Assembly: GCA_002353575.1 (NCBI GenBank)
Contig: DEJQ01000027.1
Location: forward strand, 16,881-80,880
Length of the DNA stretch: 64,000 nt
Source: Prevotellaceae bacterium UBA2744
GTDB lineage: Bacteria > Bacteroidota > Bacteroidia > Bacteroidales > Bacteroidaceae
Reading direction: 5' to 3'
The stretch's first letter is position 1; each line of letters starts with the position of its first letter. Shown piece by piece: positions 41,721 to 50,433 of the stretch. Both the position numbers and the translations under genes were made by a program. The notes beneath the pieces were generated by a model. That model was given only the letters and a program-made list of their open reading frames with translations. It was not told where the DNA came from and did not search any database.

Positions 41721-44288
41721 TTAGCGGGATGTCGCTTTCTCTGTGACAACCCTGTTTTCTTTGTCGAGGTAAGCATTTATGATATCACCTTTCGAGAGGG
41801 AAACGGTTTCACTCATGACAGGTGTTTTATTGCCCTTAGGCAAGATTACGACCTTAATGGTAGTAGCCGAATTTGAAACTATACGAGCCACGGTATCGTC
41901 AAGCAGATTTGCAGTTACTCCACTACCCTGAATCATAAATCTGACGGGCTGTGCGACAGAATTGTTCTGCTCTGCCTTAAAGGTAGTAACAGAGCCTTTT
42001 TCTGTGATTTGTGTAGGCTGATAAAAGACCGGAGAAAGACCGTTGAGCAAAAGTCCGTTTACAGTCGCCACATTGTCTTTACCTCTGAAATTGCTGACGA
42101 GGATATAAAAGCAGTCGGCATCTGGAGCCATCACTCCGTTCCAACCCTCTGGCAGAATCGGACGAAGAGGTATCAGAGCCTGGGCAGCAGCTTGTGTCTG
42201 TCTGGCAGGCTGAAGGCTGTAATACACAAGGTTGCGTACATCGACCAAGTCGCCGGCTGCGACTGTCCTGCTCTCGTTGGAATACATAGGATAGAGTTTG
42301 GAGGTGTATATAGAATTGTTTGCACCTCTGTCGCCAAATGCAATTTGCTTGCCGTTCTTTCCTACCACTCCGAGTTCGTTGTCTATGTTAACCCAATCGG
42401 ACTGAGCCTTGAAAAAGGCGGAACCATCGGACTGCTTATGGACAATCCGTCCCTCATTCTCATAATATAATGTACGCAGAGTCTTCATGAGTTCATCTGT
42501 CGAGATGGCAAGCAGACCGCCCTTCTCTGCCTTTATCGTAGCAGCGGCATTTGCCGTTACATAGTCGAGGTATATGATTGCATTCTGCGGAGTGGAATAG
42601 ATGGCAAAACGATTGTTGAGAGTGGAATTGTTGGTGTTCAGTTCACCGTTCATCACATATCCGTCACCCTTAAGCTGGTAGATTCCGTCAACGAGCGGCG
42701 AGGCGTTGGTTTTCTGTCCTGCCACCTCATACCATCCTGTTATGTTGCCTGTGTTGTTGGCACGATATGGAACGATAATCTTGTTTTTGTCTGGTGAATT
42801 GCTTGCAAAATATCCCGTATAGCTTTTCAGTCCCTTTGACCACGAAAAACAGGTGAATCGGCTTGGAGTGAAGGCACGGACAATATTCTGGTCGGGGAAA
42901 ACCAGCGCCTTGCTGTGCTGAGCACGGAAATCTTCCCAGCGGGCAGGTGTCATGTCGGCCGTACTGTTGGCGAGGTGCATGAGATAAGTCATCATGACAC
43001 GATGGGCTTCGACTCCCATACGACGCTGAGCCACATCGGAACGGAGCAGCCACGAACCGTCATTAGTGGTCTTTTGTCGGGCCTTTATGTATTTGTAGGC
43101 AAGATTCTCAAGCATCAGTGCATTAGGGTCTTTCAGGAATGTTGCCATCGTCGTGTAGGATGTAATCTGATCGTAGAGGAACAGGCTCCAGTCGTTTCCG
43201 TTAGGCATAGCCAGTTCGCCGTCAGTAAGTGCAAGCCAATTGAGCACCTTGTCCATAACGGCCTGATTGTTGTGCATCAGTGCGTTCGATGCCCATTTTT
43301 GTTTCTTTCCTTGAAAGAGCTGAAGGGCCAGGGCTGCCTCGCCAAGTTCCTGCATCACCACATTCTGATAACTGGTGTGGAAGAGATTATGATTCTGCAG
43401 AGTATAGTCGTCATATAGGTTCTGCCCTCTGTAGAGCGACGCTACAGAGCCTTGGAAATTCTTATCGATTAGAGTTGTATTCAGGGTGTCGCTGGTGTGA
43501 CTATAGCTATTGACGGCAAAGAGTCGCATCCGTTCAAACCACTTGGGTGCAAGCGGATCTTTGGGGAAGAGCCCCAGGTTTGCGGCGAGCACATCTACTT
43601 CCCATCCGTTTTCCTCAGCTTTGGTGTCGCCGGCGAACCCGGTAGGTACAGTGCGTTCCAGTTCGTAGTTGCATTCTGCCTTAAGCAAGTTGTAAATGTA
43701 TTTCTTCTGTACGGGACTGAGCTTGTCGAATTGGAAATAAGCCGAATAGGCTACAGACATAGCCCATAGGCTTGACTCCCACACAAAATCCTTTGCGCTG
43801 GTACTGCCCCAATAGTCACCTCCGGCACATACCTTCAGCTTGTTAGCCTTATGAGTGGAATAGGCAAAGATTAGCGACTTGTGAGCCATCTCATCAATAT
43901 CGTCCCAGCTGACTCCCTCTGGCAGGTCAACCTTACCCTTTGCATATTTGGAGAGGAAGGCACAGACCATCGACATATCGGCATTCGGGCGCACTCCCCT
44001 TTCTCCGCTCGATGCAGAATGCTCGCCTGAGAAATATCCGCACGACTCACCGTTGGAATTCGGAGCAACACACTGATTCCAGTTATTCTTCATGTATTTC
44101 GAGAAGTCTGCAAGCATCTGAAGCATATCCTGCATCATATCGGATTCGCTGACGAAATCGGAAGTGATAACCCCCTCGGTATAAGAACTCACACTGGTTT
44201 CGATTGGTTCAGAGGAAATAGCACTATTCTGAGCCGTTAATGAAATGGAACAAAGTGCAGTGCAAAGAAGTATCAGGAATTTCTTCAT
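41721..44288 (-). CDS. large secreted protein, possibly a polysaccharide lyase-like (alpha/alpha) barrel protein
   Basis: 855 residues after choosing ATG 44288, which gives the signal peptide MKKFLILLCTALCSISLTAQ; the frame extends to 44321. The first half (to about 480) is helical, Trp- and Tyr-rich, with an LQNHNLFHTSYQNVVMQEL segment and a DGSWLLRSDVAQRRMGVEAHR segment reminiscent of toroid-type polysaccharide lyases. The second half is beta-rich, as in the sandwich domains of such enzymes. This resemblance is by layout and composition only; catalytic residues are not assigned. No susC/susD pair is nearby. Own -7 box upstream. Confidence 0.65.
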   Translation of the reverse strand: MKKFLILLCTALCSISLTAQNSAISSEPIETSVSSYTEGVITSDFVSESDMMQDMLQMLADFSKYMKNNWNQCVAPNSNGESCGYFSGEHSASSGERGVRPNADMSMVCAFLSKYAKGKVDLPEGVSWDDIDEMAHKSLIFAYSTHKANKLKVCAGGDYWGSTSAKDFVWESSLWAMSVAYSAYFQFDKLSPVQKKYIYNLLKAECNYELERTVPTGFAGDTKAEENGWEVDVLAANLGLFPKDPLAPKWFERMRLFAVNSYSHTSDTLNTTLIDKNFQGSVASLYRGQNLYDDYTLQNHNLFHTSYQNVVMQELGEAALALQLFQGKKQKWASNALMHNNQAVMDKVLNWLALTDGELAMPNGNDWSLFLYDQITSYTTMATFLKDPNALMLENLAYKYIKARQKTTNDGSWLLRSDVAQRRMGVEAHRVMMTYLMHLANSTADMTPARWEDFRAQHSKALVFPDQNIVRAFTPSRFTCFSWSKGLKSYTGYFASNSPDKNKIIVPYRANNTGNITGWYEVAGQKTNASPLVDGIYQLKGDGYVMNGELNTNNSTLNNRFAIYSTPQNAIIYLDYVTANAAATIKAEKGGLLAISTDELMKTLRTLYYENEGRIVHKQSDGSAFFKAQSDWVNIDNELGVVGKNGKQIAFGDRGANNSIYTSKLYPMYSNESRTVAAGDLVDVRNLVYYSLQPARQTQAAAQALIPLRPILPEGWNGVMAPDADCFYILVSNFRGKDNVATVNGLLLNGLSPVFYQPTQITEKGSVTTFKAEQNNSVAQPVRFMIQGSGVTANLLDDTVARIVSNSATTIKVVILPKGNKTPVMSETVSLSKGDIINAYLDKENRVVTEKATSR

Positions 44289-44318
44289 GAATAAATATAA
44301 GTTAAGTTTATTTTGGCG

Positions 44319-44326
44319 CAAAAGTA
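44319..44326 (-). promoter_or_regulatory. -7 box for the large secreted protein
   Basis: On the minus strand TACTTTTG at 44326-44319, 31 bases before the ATG. It is divergent from the promoter at 44368-44398. Confidence 0.5.
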
Positions 44327-44367
44327 CAAATTTTAACTACAGAAATACGTTAATCATTTGGAAAATC

Positions 44368-44398
44368 TTTGCCACATCATCATTTTTCCTTACCTTTG
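44368..44398 (+). promoter_or_regulatory. promoter of the DUF4468-like gene operon
   Basis: TTTG at 44368-44371, a 19-base spacer and TACCTTTG at 44391-44398, a full consensus, 30 bases before the ATG. Confidence 0.8.
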
Positions 44399-44428
44399 AC
44401 GCCATAAATAGCTAAAACTCGTAAACGT

Positions 44429-45073
44429 ATGAAAAAGTATATCATCGCAGCATTGATTATGGCCTTGCCCCTTGGTATGGTACAGGCTCAGCGCGGACTT
44501 ATCAGCACAAAGAAACTCTACACTCAGAAGGCAGACATGTCGGAATATGCAGCTAAAGGTGCTGTCCCGATGGTCAATGGGAAAGTAGTATTTACAAAGG
44601 AAATCCAGGCATTTGCCCGTCCTAAGGATTACATCTACACACAAATGGCTTCGTTTGCATCACTGCGCTTCGAGGCGAACACTCGCCGCGGCGACTGGAA
44701 GGAGCCAAATTTCTTCAAGAACATAGATTTTGCACGTGTCACCAAGGCTGACAAGGAGGAAGGTGTAATCGTAGCACAGGGAGCAGAGGAAATGATTTTC
44801 TCGAATCGTGCTCTATCTCAGGACTACACACAGGTATTCTACACTCTGACAATGACTATCAGTGACGGAAAAGTTGACCTGAGGATGGACAACATTTCTT
44901 TCATATATGAAGGCAGCAGCGACAAGACTCGACTCACTGCCGAAGAATGGATTACTGACGAAGAGGCTCTGAACAAGAAAGGCGCACTGCGTCGCATCAA
45001 CGGAAAGTTCCGCGTAAAGACCATTGACCTGTTCAACGAACTGGCTGATGAAATAGAAGAAATGTTAAAGTGA
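44429..45073 (+). CDS. exported DUF4468-like protein
   Basis: 214 residues with a 20-residue signal peptide (cleavage after VQAQ). The mature domain (VVFTKEIQAF, then a SLRFEANTRRGDW segment, GVIVAQGAEEMIF and YTLTMTISDGKVDLRMDNISF) has the pattern of the DUF4468 family with a TBP-like fold, assigned from memory. Role unknown; probably periplasmic. Its stop overlaps the GTG start of the next gene. Confidence 0.75.
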   Translation: MKKYIIAALIMALPLGMVQAQRGLISTKKLYTQKADMSEYAAKGAVPMVNGKVVFTKEIQAFARPKDYIYTQMASFASLRFEANTRRGDWKEPNFFKNIDFARVTKADKEEGVIVAQGAEEMIFSNRALSQDYTQVFYTLTMTISDGKVDLRMDNISFIYEGSSDKTRLTAEEWITDEEALNKKGALRRINGKFRVKTIDLFNELADEIEEMLK

Positions 45074-45333
45074 AAAGCAGCGAAGTAGATCAAATCATTG
45101 CCGATGCCGTAAACAAAAGTAAACGCGAAAGCAAATGGCATCGCCCGTCAAAAGGTAATTCGACAAGTATCCTGACTGCTCGCCGACTGCTCAACGCAGC
45201 CTTTATGATTGGGTTTGTACTGACCATCATCGTTTATTTCGTGTTTCCTGAAAAGAAAATACTCTTCTTCAGTCTGGGCTTCGGATCGATGATACTGAAA
45301 ATTGTAGAGTTTTACTTACGCTTCATGTTCTGA
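45070..45333 (+). CDS. small membrane protein
   Basis: 87 residues. GTG start at 45070 overlaps the previous stop by 4 bases. A basic N-terminal half (KRESKWHRPSKG) is followed by two hydrophobic helices (about 44-60 and 66-83). No family recognised. It shares one base with the start of the porin gene, so the three genes are translationally linked. Confidence 0.65.
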   Translation: MKSSEVDQIIADAVNKSKRESKWHRPSKGNSTSILTARRLLNAAFMIGFVLTIIVYFVFPEKKILFFSLGFGSMILKIVEFYLRFMF

Positions 45334-47426
45334 TGACACTACACCTCATCTCACATAATACATATGCACAAAGAATCAAACTGCTTGTTTCTTTGTGTTT
45401 TTGTGTACTCTCTACGCTGAGCGTACACTCACAACGTATCGTGCGAGAGCTGGAAGCCAACACCGACACCTATGCCGACGCAAACGACAGCCTGTTCAAT
45501 AACGAAAAGAAGAGCAAGAAGGTCGTGCCTACATCTGTGCGCGCCTGGGTGGTAGATGAGGTGTATGGAAATATGACTTCCGTACCTGTTGACACTCTCC
45601 ACCACCAGTACCAGAACTCCAATCTGCCAGAAGGCGTAAACGGACACTACAACACACTTGGAAACCTCGGTTCACCACGTATGTCACGTATATACATCGA
45701 ACGTCCCGATATGCTCGACTTCATGTTCCTCACTCCGTTGGATCAGTTCTTCAGAACCATCGACAAATGTATGCATTTCAACACAAAGTCACCCTACATG
45801 AATATTGCCTATAACTTCTGCGGAAGCAAAGATACAGGATATGACCACGTGAGGGCACTATTTACTAACAATGCAGGAAAACGCGTCAACTTCGGCGGTA
45901 TGTTCGACTATATGTACGGACAGGGATATTACACCTCTCAGGCTACGTCTCTGATGAATGCTTCTGCATGGGCATCATACCTGGGCGAGAAATACGACTT
46001 CCACACCTATTATCAGCATAACTTCATGAAGATGGGTGAAAACGGAGGTATCACCGACGAGACATATATCACAGCCCCGGAAACACATCGCAGCACACAG
46101 AATGCGTCGAACGACATTCCTGTTTATCTGTCTAACACATGGAACCGACAGGAGAACGACGTATTCTTCTACAACCATCATTTCAACATCGGCTACCACA
46201 AGGCTGACCCTGCTGACACAACCGGGACTAAGACTATCTTCGTGCCGGTAACACGGGTATTTCACACTCTGAAACTGGGTAAGTATATGAAGAACTACCG
46301 CCAGTACACAAAGCCGACAAACTACTACACACGGGAATACTTTGCAGCAGACACGACCCAGGATCGAACCAAGCACTTTGCCCTGAAGAACATCGTAGGA
46401 CTTTCACTCTGTGAGGGATTCAACCGTTATGCCGCCTTTGGAATAAATGCTTATATCGGTCATGAATATAAGAACTACAGGATGATAGATTCTACAGTGG
46501 TAAATGGAGCTACTGAATTTCCTGACTACTCAAGGAAATACAACGACCTTTTCTTCGGCGGACAAATCATAAGGACCCAGGGACAGAAACTGCACTTCAA
46601 CGTAAATGCTCAGTTCACCTTTGCTGGAGAACGCTTGGGAGACTTCGAGATAAACGGAAAGACAGAATTCAACTTTTTCTTCCTGAAGGATTCGGCACAG
46701 GTAGCTCTGAACGCATTCGTAAAGAATCAGCTGCCTTCATACTATATGCGCCACTACCACAGCCGATATACATGGTACGACTTCGATGCGTCGAAGGAGT
46801 GGAAGATGCGCGTAGAAGCCGTCTTTACATCACGCAAGACCAAGACTACACTGACAGGCGCAATTGAAAACATAAAGAACTACACCTATTTCCAGAACAC
46901 TATGACTCCAGTCGCTGATGCCACTTCTACTACTCAGCGATATACAAATGCCTGGGCACCGACTCAACACTACGACATGATTCAGGTGTTCACCATAAAC
47001 CTGCAGCAGAACTTCCGCCTGGGAATACTTCACCTCGACAATGACATCACATTCCAGAAGTCAACCCACCAGACCGTGCTGCCACTTCCAACGCTTTCAC
47101 TATATCATAATTTGTATCTTGACTTCCGCATAGCACATGTGCTACACACAGAATTGGGAGCCGACATGAAATATTTCACCAGATACGAAGCACCTACTTA
47201 CTCCCCTACTTTAGGTATGTTCTGTAATCAGGATCCACGATATGCAACAAAGATAGGCAATTTCCCAATCATTAGCGTCTATGCAAATTTCGACCTGAAG
47301 AAAGTGCGCTTTTATGTACAGTATTACCATGCTAATGCCGGAACGAACCGATACCTCTGGGCGCCAGGTTATCCTGCCAGCCCGGCAGGATTTCACTTCG
47401 GACTGAGTTGGAACTTCTACGATTAA
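45333..47426 (+). CDS. putative porin (Bacteroidetes outer-membrane beta-barrel)
   Basis: 697-residue outer-membrane protein. An N-terminal signal peptide follows a short leader (hydrophobic stretch LLVSLCFCVLSTLSVHSQ). The mature part alternates aromatic and polar residues in about 20 strands (for example RVNFGGMFDYMYGQGYYTS and FDLKKVRFYVQYYHANAG) and ends in SWNFYD, with the C-terminal aromatic strand expected for barrel assembly. It fits the putative porin family (Porin_10). The start may be later, since the first 15 residues are not signal-like. Third gene of the 44429 operon. Confidence 0.85.
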   Translation: MTLHLISHNTYAQRIKLLVSLCFCVLSTLSVHSQRIVRELEANTDTYADANDSLFNNEKKSKKVVPTSVRAWVVDEVYGNMTSVPVDTLHHQYQNSNLPEGVNGHYNTLGNLGSPRMSRIYIERPDMLDFMFLTPLDQFFRTIDKCMHFNTKSPYMNIAYNFCGSKDTGYDHVRALFTNNAGKRVNFGGMFDYMYGQGYYTSQATSLMNASAWASYLGEKYDFHTYYQHNFMKMGENGGITDETYITAPETHRSTQNASNDIPVYLSNTWNRQENDVFFYNHHFNIGYHKADPADTTGTKTIFVPVTRVFHTLKLGKYMKNYRQYTKPTNYYTREYFAADTTQDRTKHFALKNIVGLSLCEGFNRYAAFGINAYIGHEYKNYRMIDSTVVNGATEFPDYSRKYNDLFFGGQIIRTQGQKLHFNVNAQFTFAGERLGDFEINGKTEFNFFFLKDSAQVALNAFVKNQLPSYYMRHYHSRYTWYDFDASKEWKMRVEAVFTSRKTKTTLTGAIENIKNYTYFQNTMTPVADATSTTQRYTNAWAPTQHYDMIQVFTINLQQNFRLGILHLDNDITFQKSTHQTVLPLPTLSLYHNLYLDFRIAHVLHTELGADMKYFTRYEAPTYSPTLGMFCNQDPRYATKIGNFPIISVYANFDLKKVRFYVQYYHANAGTNRYLWAPGYPASPAGFHFGLSWNFYD

Positions 47427-47453
47427 TCAAATTAGGACGAACATTATTAACAT

Positions 47454-48410
47454 ATGCGAATAGTAATTCTCGACGGATATTCCGTCAACCCTGGCGACCT
47501 CAGTTGGGACGAGCTGAAGCAGTTGGGCGAAGTCGTGGTTTACGACCGAACCGATGCAGACGATGTTATCGACCGCTGCAAGGGCGCCGAAATAATTCTG
47601 ACCAATAAGGTCGTACTTGATGCCACGACACTGAATATGCTGCCCCGACTGCAATACATCGGCGTTCTCGCCACAGGATATAACGTGGTAGATATTGAAG
47701 TGGCAAGCCGACAGAATATCGTTGTCACCAACATACCTGCATACAGCACTGAGAGCGTGGCACAGATGGTGTTTGCACATATTCTTAATATAGTCAGCCG
47801 CGTAGAACACTACGCTCGCGAGAACAGAAAAGGCCGCTGGACATCCTCCGAGGATTTCTGCTATCTCGACCACAACCTGACTGAACTCTTTGGAAAGCGG
47901 ATGGGAATCGTAGGACTCGGACATACCGGCATGGCGACAGCCCGCATCGCACAGGCTTTTGGAATAAATGTAATGGCATACACATCAAAGGATGAAGACG
48001 AACTGCCTACCGGCATCCGTAAGGTCACACTCGAACAGCTCTATTCCGAAAGCGACATTATCAGTCTGCATTGTCCACTTACCGACACAACCAGACATAT
48101 GATTAACAACGATACTCTTGCCATGATGAAACCCTCAGCCATCCTTATCAATACAGGGCGCGGACCGCTCGTCGATGATGATGCCGTAGCAACAGCTCTG
48201 CACAAGGGAATAATTGCAGCATACGGAGCCGATGTTCTCACTACCGAACCGCCGCTGGAGAACAACCCTCTGCTTTCTGCTCCTTACTGCTACCTGACTC
48301 CACACATTGCCTGGGCAACGAAGGAAGCACGCACCCGACTCATAAATATATGTATTGAAAACATAAAAGCCTTCATCGATGGCGAACCCGTAAATCAGGT
48401 AAACATATAA
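47454..48410 (+). CDS. D-2-hydroxyacid dehydrogenase (glycerate dehydrogenase-like)
   Basis: NAD-dependent reductase of the D-isomer 2-hydroxyacid family, 318 residues. The Rossmann motif GLGHTGMATARIAQAFG is near residues 153-169. The catalytic set is visible: arginine in LINTGRGPLVDDD, glutamate in DVLTTEPPLENNP and histidine in LTPHIAWATKEAR. Similarity in the N-terminal half to hydroxypyruvate/glycerate dehydrogenases suggests interconversion of glycerate and hydroxypyruvate, but the substrate is not certain. It lies 27 bases after the porin gene and is followed by a strong hairpin. Confidence 0.88.
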   Translation: MRIVILDGYSVNPGDLSWDELKQLGEVVVYDRTDADDVIDRCKGAEIILTNKVVLDATTLNMLPRLQYIGVLATGYNVVDIEVASRQNIVVTNIPAYSTESVAQMVFAHILNIVSRVEHYARENRKGRWTSSEDFCYLDHNLTELFGKRMGIVGLGHTGMATARIAQAFGINVMAYTSKDEDELPTGIRKVTLEQLYSESDIISLHCPLTDTTRHMINNDTLAMMKPSAILINTGRGPLVDDDAVATALHKGIIAAYGADVLTTEPPLENNPLLSAPYCYLTPHIAWATKEARTRLINICIENIKAFIDGEPVNQVNI

Positions 48411-48447
48411 AGGAAACAGTCTAATCAGATTTGTTTTAAAGAAAAAA

Positions 48448-48480
48448 GGGGCGTGCCAAAAGTAACTGGCACGCCCTCTT
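48448..48480 (+). terminator. hairpin terminator 1 (usable from both strands)
   Basis: GGGCGTGCCA (48449-48458) pairs with TGGCACGCCC (48467-48476); loop AAAGTAAC; T-rich sequence follows on both strands (TCTTTTATTTTT on +, TTTTTTC on -). It ends the dehydrogenase gene and backs up hairpin 2 for the HtrA gene. Confidence 0.85.
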
Positions 48481-48501
48481 TTATTTTTTATGCAACAAAG
48501 A

Positions 48502-48533
48502 GGGGGCGTGTCAAAAGTAACAGACACGCCCCT
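48502..48533 (-). terminator. hairpin terminator 2 after the HtrA protease gene
   Basis: GGGGCGTGTC (48503-48512) pairs with GACACGCCCC (48523-48532), 8 bases after the HtrA stop. The loop AAAAGTAACA nearly repeats that of hairpin 1, so the two look like copies of one element. The minus strand continues CTCTTTG. Confidence 0.7.
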
Positions 48534-48540
48534 TATGCTA

Positions 48541-50097
48541 TCAGTTATCCAGCTGAACAGCTTTACTTACAGTCGTTCCGTCTGGCATCTTACCCCATAT
48601 CCAGAGGGTTTGATCGTCGGAAGTCTGTGCTTCCTTGAATGCAGCTTCCACATCTGTAACATTCTTGATGCTTCTGCCATTTATCTTCAGGATTATAAGG
48701 TCCTTCGGAATACCGGCAGACTTGAACTTACCGTTCTTCAAATCCTTAACCATTACTCCACTCTGGATGCCGAGATTCTTCTTCAGTCCGTCGGGCACTT
48801 CTTTGAATTCTGCTCCAAGCACATCCATAGTCTGAGCCTTTGCAATCTTTGTTGTTCCCTTTGCATTGCGGAATGTGACTGTAGCAATCCTTTCCTTCTT
48901 GTCGCGTATGAAACCTATCTGTGTCTTGTCACCTGGATGATACTTGGCTGTAGCTTCCTGGAGTTCCGACATCTTAGTTACAGTCTTGCCTCCAAGCGAA
49001 ATGATAACATCACCTTCCTTAATGCCAGCCTCGGCAGCAGCTCCGTCTTCTGGAACCTCAGCTACGTAAACACCTTCGTTTGTGCCGAAGTCAGCCTTGT
49101 ACTTCTCGTCCTTTGCCTTCTGCGACTCTATATAATCGTGCAGAGTCATACCCCTTATACCAATCAGGGCTCTCTGGACCTGTCCGTATGTCTTCAGGTC
49201 GTCAACAACCTTAGTCATAATGCTTACAGGAATGGCAAAACCATAACCCGAGAACGAACCTGTCTGGCTGTAAAGCATAGCGTTGATACCCACCAGTTCA
49301 CCCTTTGAGTTAACCAGTGCACCGCCTGAATTACCCTTGTTGATGGCAGCATCGGTCTGGATGAAACTTTCTATTCCGCCCTGACTGGCTCCAAGACCTC
49401 TTGACTTTGCACTGACGATTCCGGCAGTCACAGTACTGGTCAGGTTAAACGGATTTCCTACTGCCAGCACCCATTCACCTACCTTCAGAGCATCACTGTT
49501 GCCGATGGTAAGAGTCGGTAAACCGCTTCCGTCAATCTTAATCAGAGCTAAGTCTGTGTCGGCATCCTTGCCAATCAGTTTTGCTGTAAACTCTCTCTGA
49601 TCGTTCAGTGTTACTGTAATCTCATTTGCCTGAGCTACTACGTGATTGTTCGTTACAATATATCCGTCAGACGAAATCAGCACACCGCTACCTGCAGCTT
49701 CCTGCTTCGGAGTCTGTACCTGTCTGCGCTGAGTGCCGCCACCCCTGCCGAAGAAATCTCCGAAGAAATCTTCAAACGGATCGCGGTATTCGATAGTCTT
49801 CACTTCGCCACCCATTACAACTTTAATATATACTACCGCATTGCAGGCTTTCTCTGCAGCAGCAGTCAAATCTACATAACCTCCGCCGGAAGCAGACGAC
49901 GCCGATGTGGTATATAGTTTCGAACTGCCAGAAGCAGATTCTCCGTACAGAGCCTTCTGAACCTCCGTACTTACCATTTCCTGATTCTCGCTCTTCTGTG
50001 CTACAGATACTGCAAAAGCACCTGTCATTCCCGAAACTAATGCGATTACTGCAAGAGTTCCGTAAAAACGTTTCTTTCCTTGACTCATAATTTTCAT
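48541..50097 (-). CDS. Do-family periplasmic serine protease (DegP/HtrA)
   Basis: 518-residue protease/chaperone of the periplasm. A signal-anchor lies near residues 11-33. The trypsin-like domain has the triad: histidine in TNNHVV, aspartate in DTDLALIK and S257 in GNSGGAL. Two PDZ domains follow (about 310-400 and 425-515), the first with the GIRGMTLHDY and GVYVAEVPEDGAAAEAGIKEGD segments. An RGGG-rich LA-loop region (FFGDFFGRGGG) is seen before the protease core. An alternative start is the ATG at 50088. Confidence 0.93.
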   Translation of the reverse strand: MKIMSQGKKRFYGTLAVIALVSGMTGAFAVSVAQKSENQEMVSTEVQKALYGESASGSSKLYTTSASSASGGGYVDLTAAAEKACNAVVYIKVVMGGEVKTIEYRDPFEDFFGDFFGRGGGTQRRQVQTPKQEAAGSGVLISSDGYIVTNNHVVAQANEITVTLNDQREFTAKLIGKDADTDLALIKIDGSGLPTLTIGNSDALKVGEWVLAVGNPFNLTSTVTAGIVSAKSRGLGASQGGIESFIQTDAAINKGNSGGALVNSKGELVGINAMLYSQTGSFSGYGFAIPVSIMTKVVDDLKTYGQVQRALIGIRGMTLHDYIESQKAKDEKYKADFGTNEGVYVAEVPEDGAAAEAGIKEGDVIISLGGKTVTKMSELQEATAKYHPGDKTQIGFIRDKKERIATVTFRNAKGTTKIAKAQTMDVLGAEFKEVPDGLKKNLGIQSGVMVKDLKNGKFKSAGIPKDLIILKINGRSIKNVTDVEAAFKEAQTSDDQTLWIWGKMPDGTTVSKAVQLDN

Positions 50098-50368
50098 CGT
50101 TATTTTTACTTGTTGTTTTATTTTATTTGTGAATTTAGAAAACTTGCCAATTCCAAATGTTAAAATATAGGCTATCTTTAACTTTCTGCGTTAAAATTAC
50201 AGCCAGTCATAAAACTGACAAAATATTTTCAATGAAAAAATACGGACTATTCCGATTGTTTAACATTTCAAACTTACCGCTTAACGTAGCTTAAATGATG
50301 AGTTTTTAAATTTCACAATTTGAAACATTCTAAAAATGTTAAAATCCTCATGTTTTACATTCTCATCC
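50098..50368. other. intergenic region between divergent HtrA and GH35 genes
   Basis: AT-rich and without open frames of note. The GH35 promoter lies at its right end. A possible minus strand -7 box TAAGTTTG is at 50276-50269, but it has no -33 partner and lies far from the HtrA start. Nothing else is seen. Confidence 0.4.
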
Positions 50369-50399
50369 TTTGGTGTCTGACAAAAAAATTCTATCTTCG
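50369..50399 (+). promoter_or_regulatory. promoter of the GH35 gene
   Basis: TTTG at 50369-50372, a 19-base spacer and TATCTTCG at 50392-50399; the ATG follows 35 bases later. Confidence 0.75.
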
Positions 50400-50433
50400 C
50401 CATGAAAACTGTAACTTAACATTATATATTACC

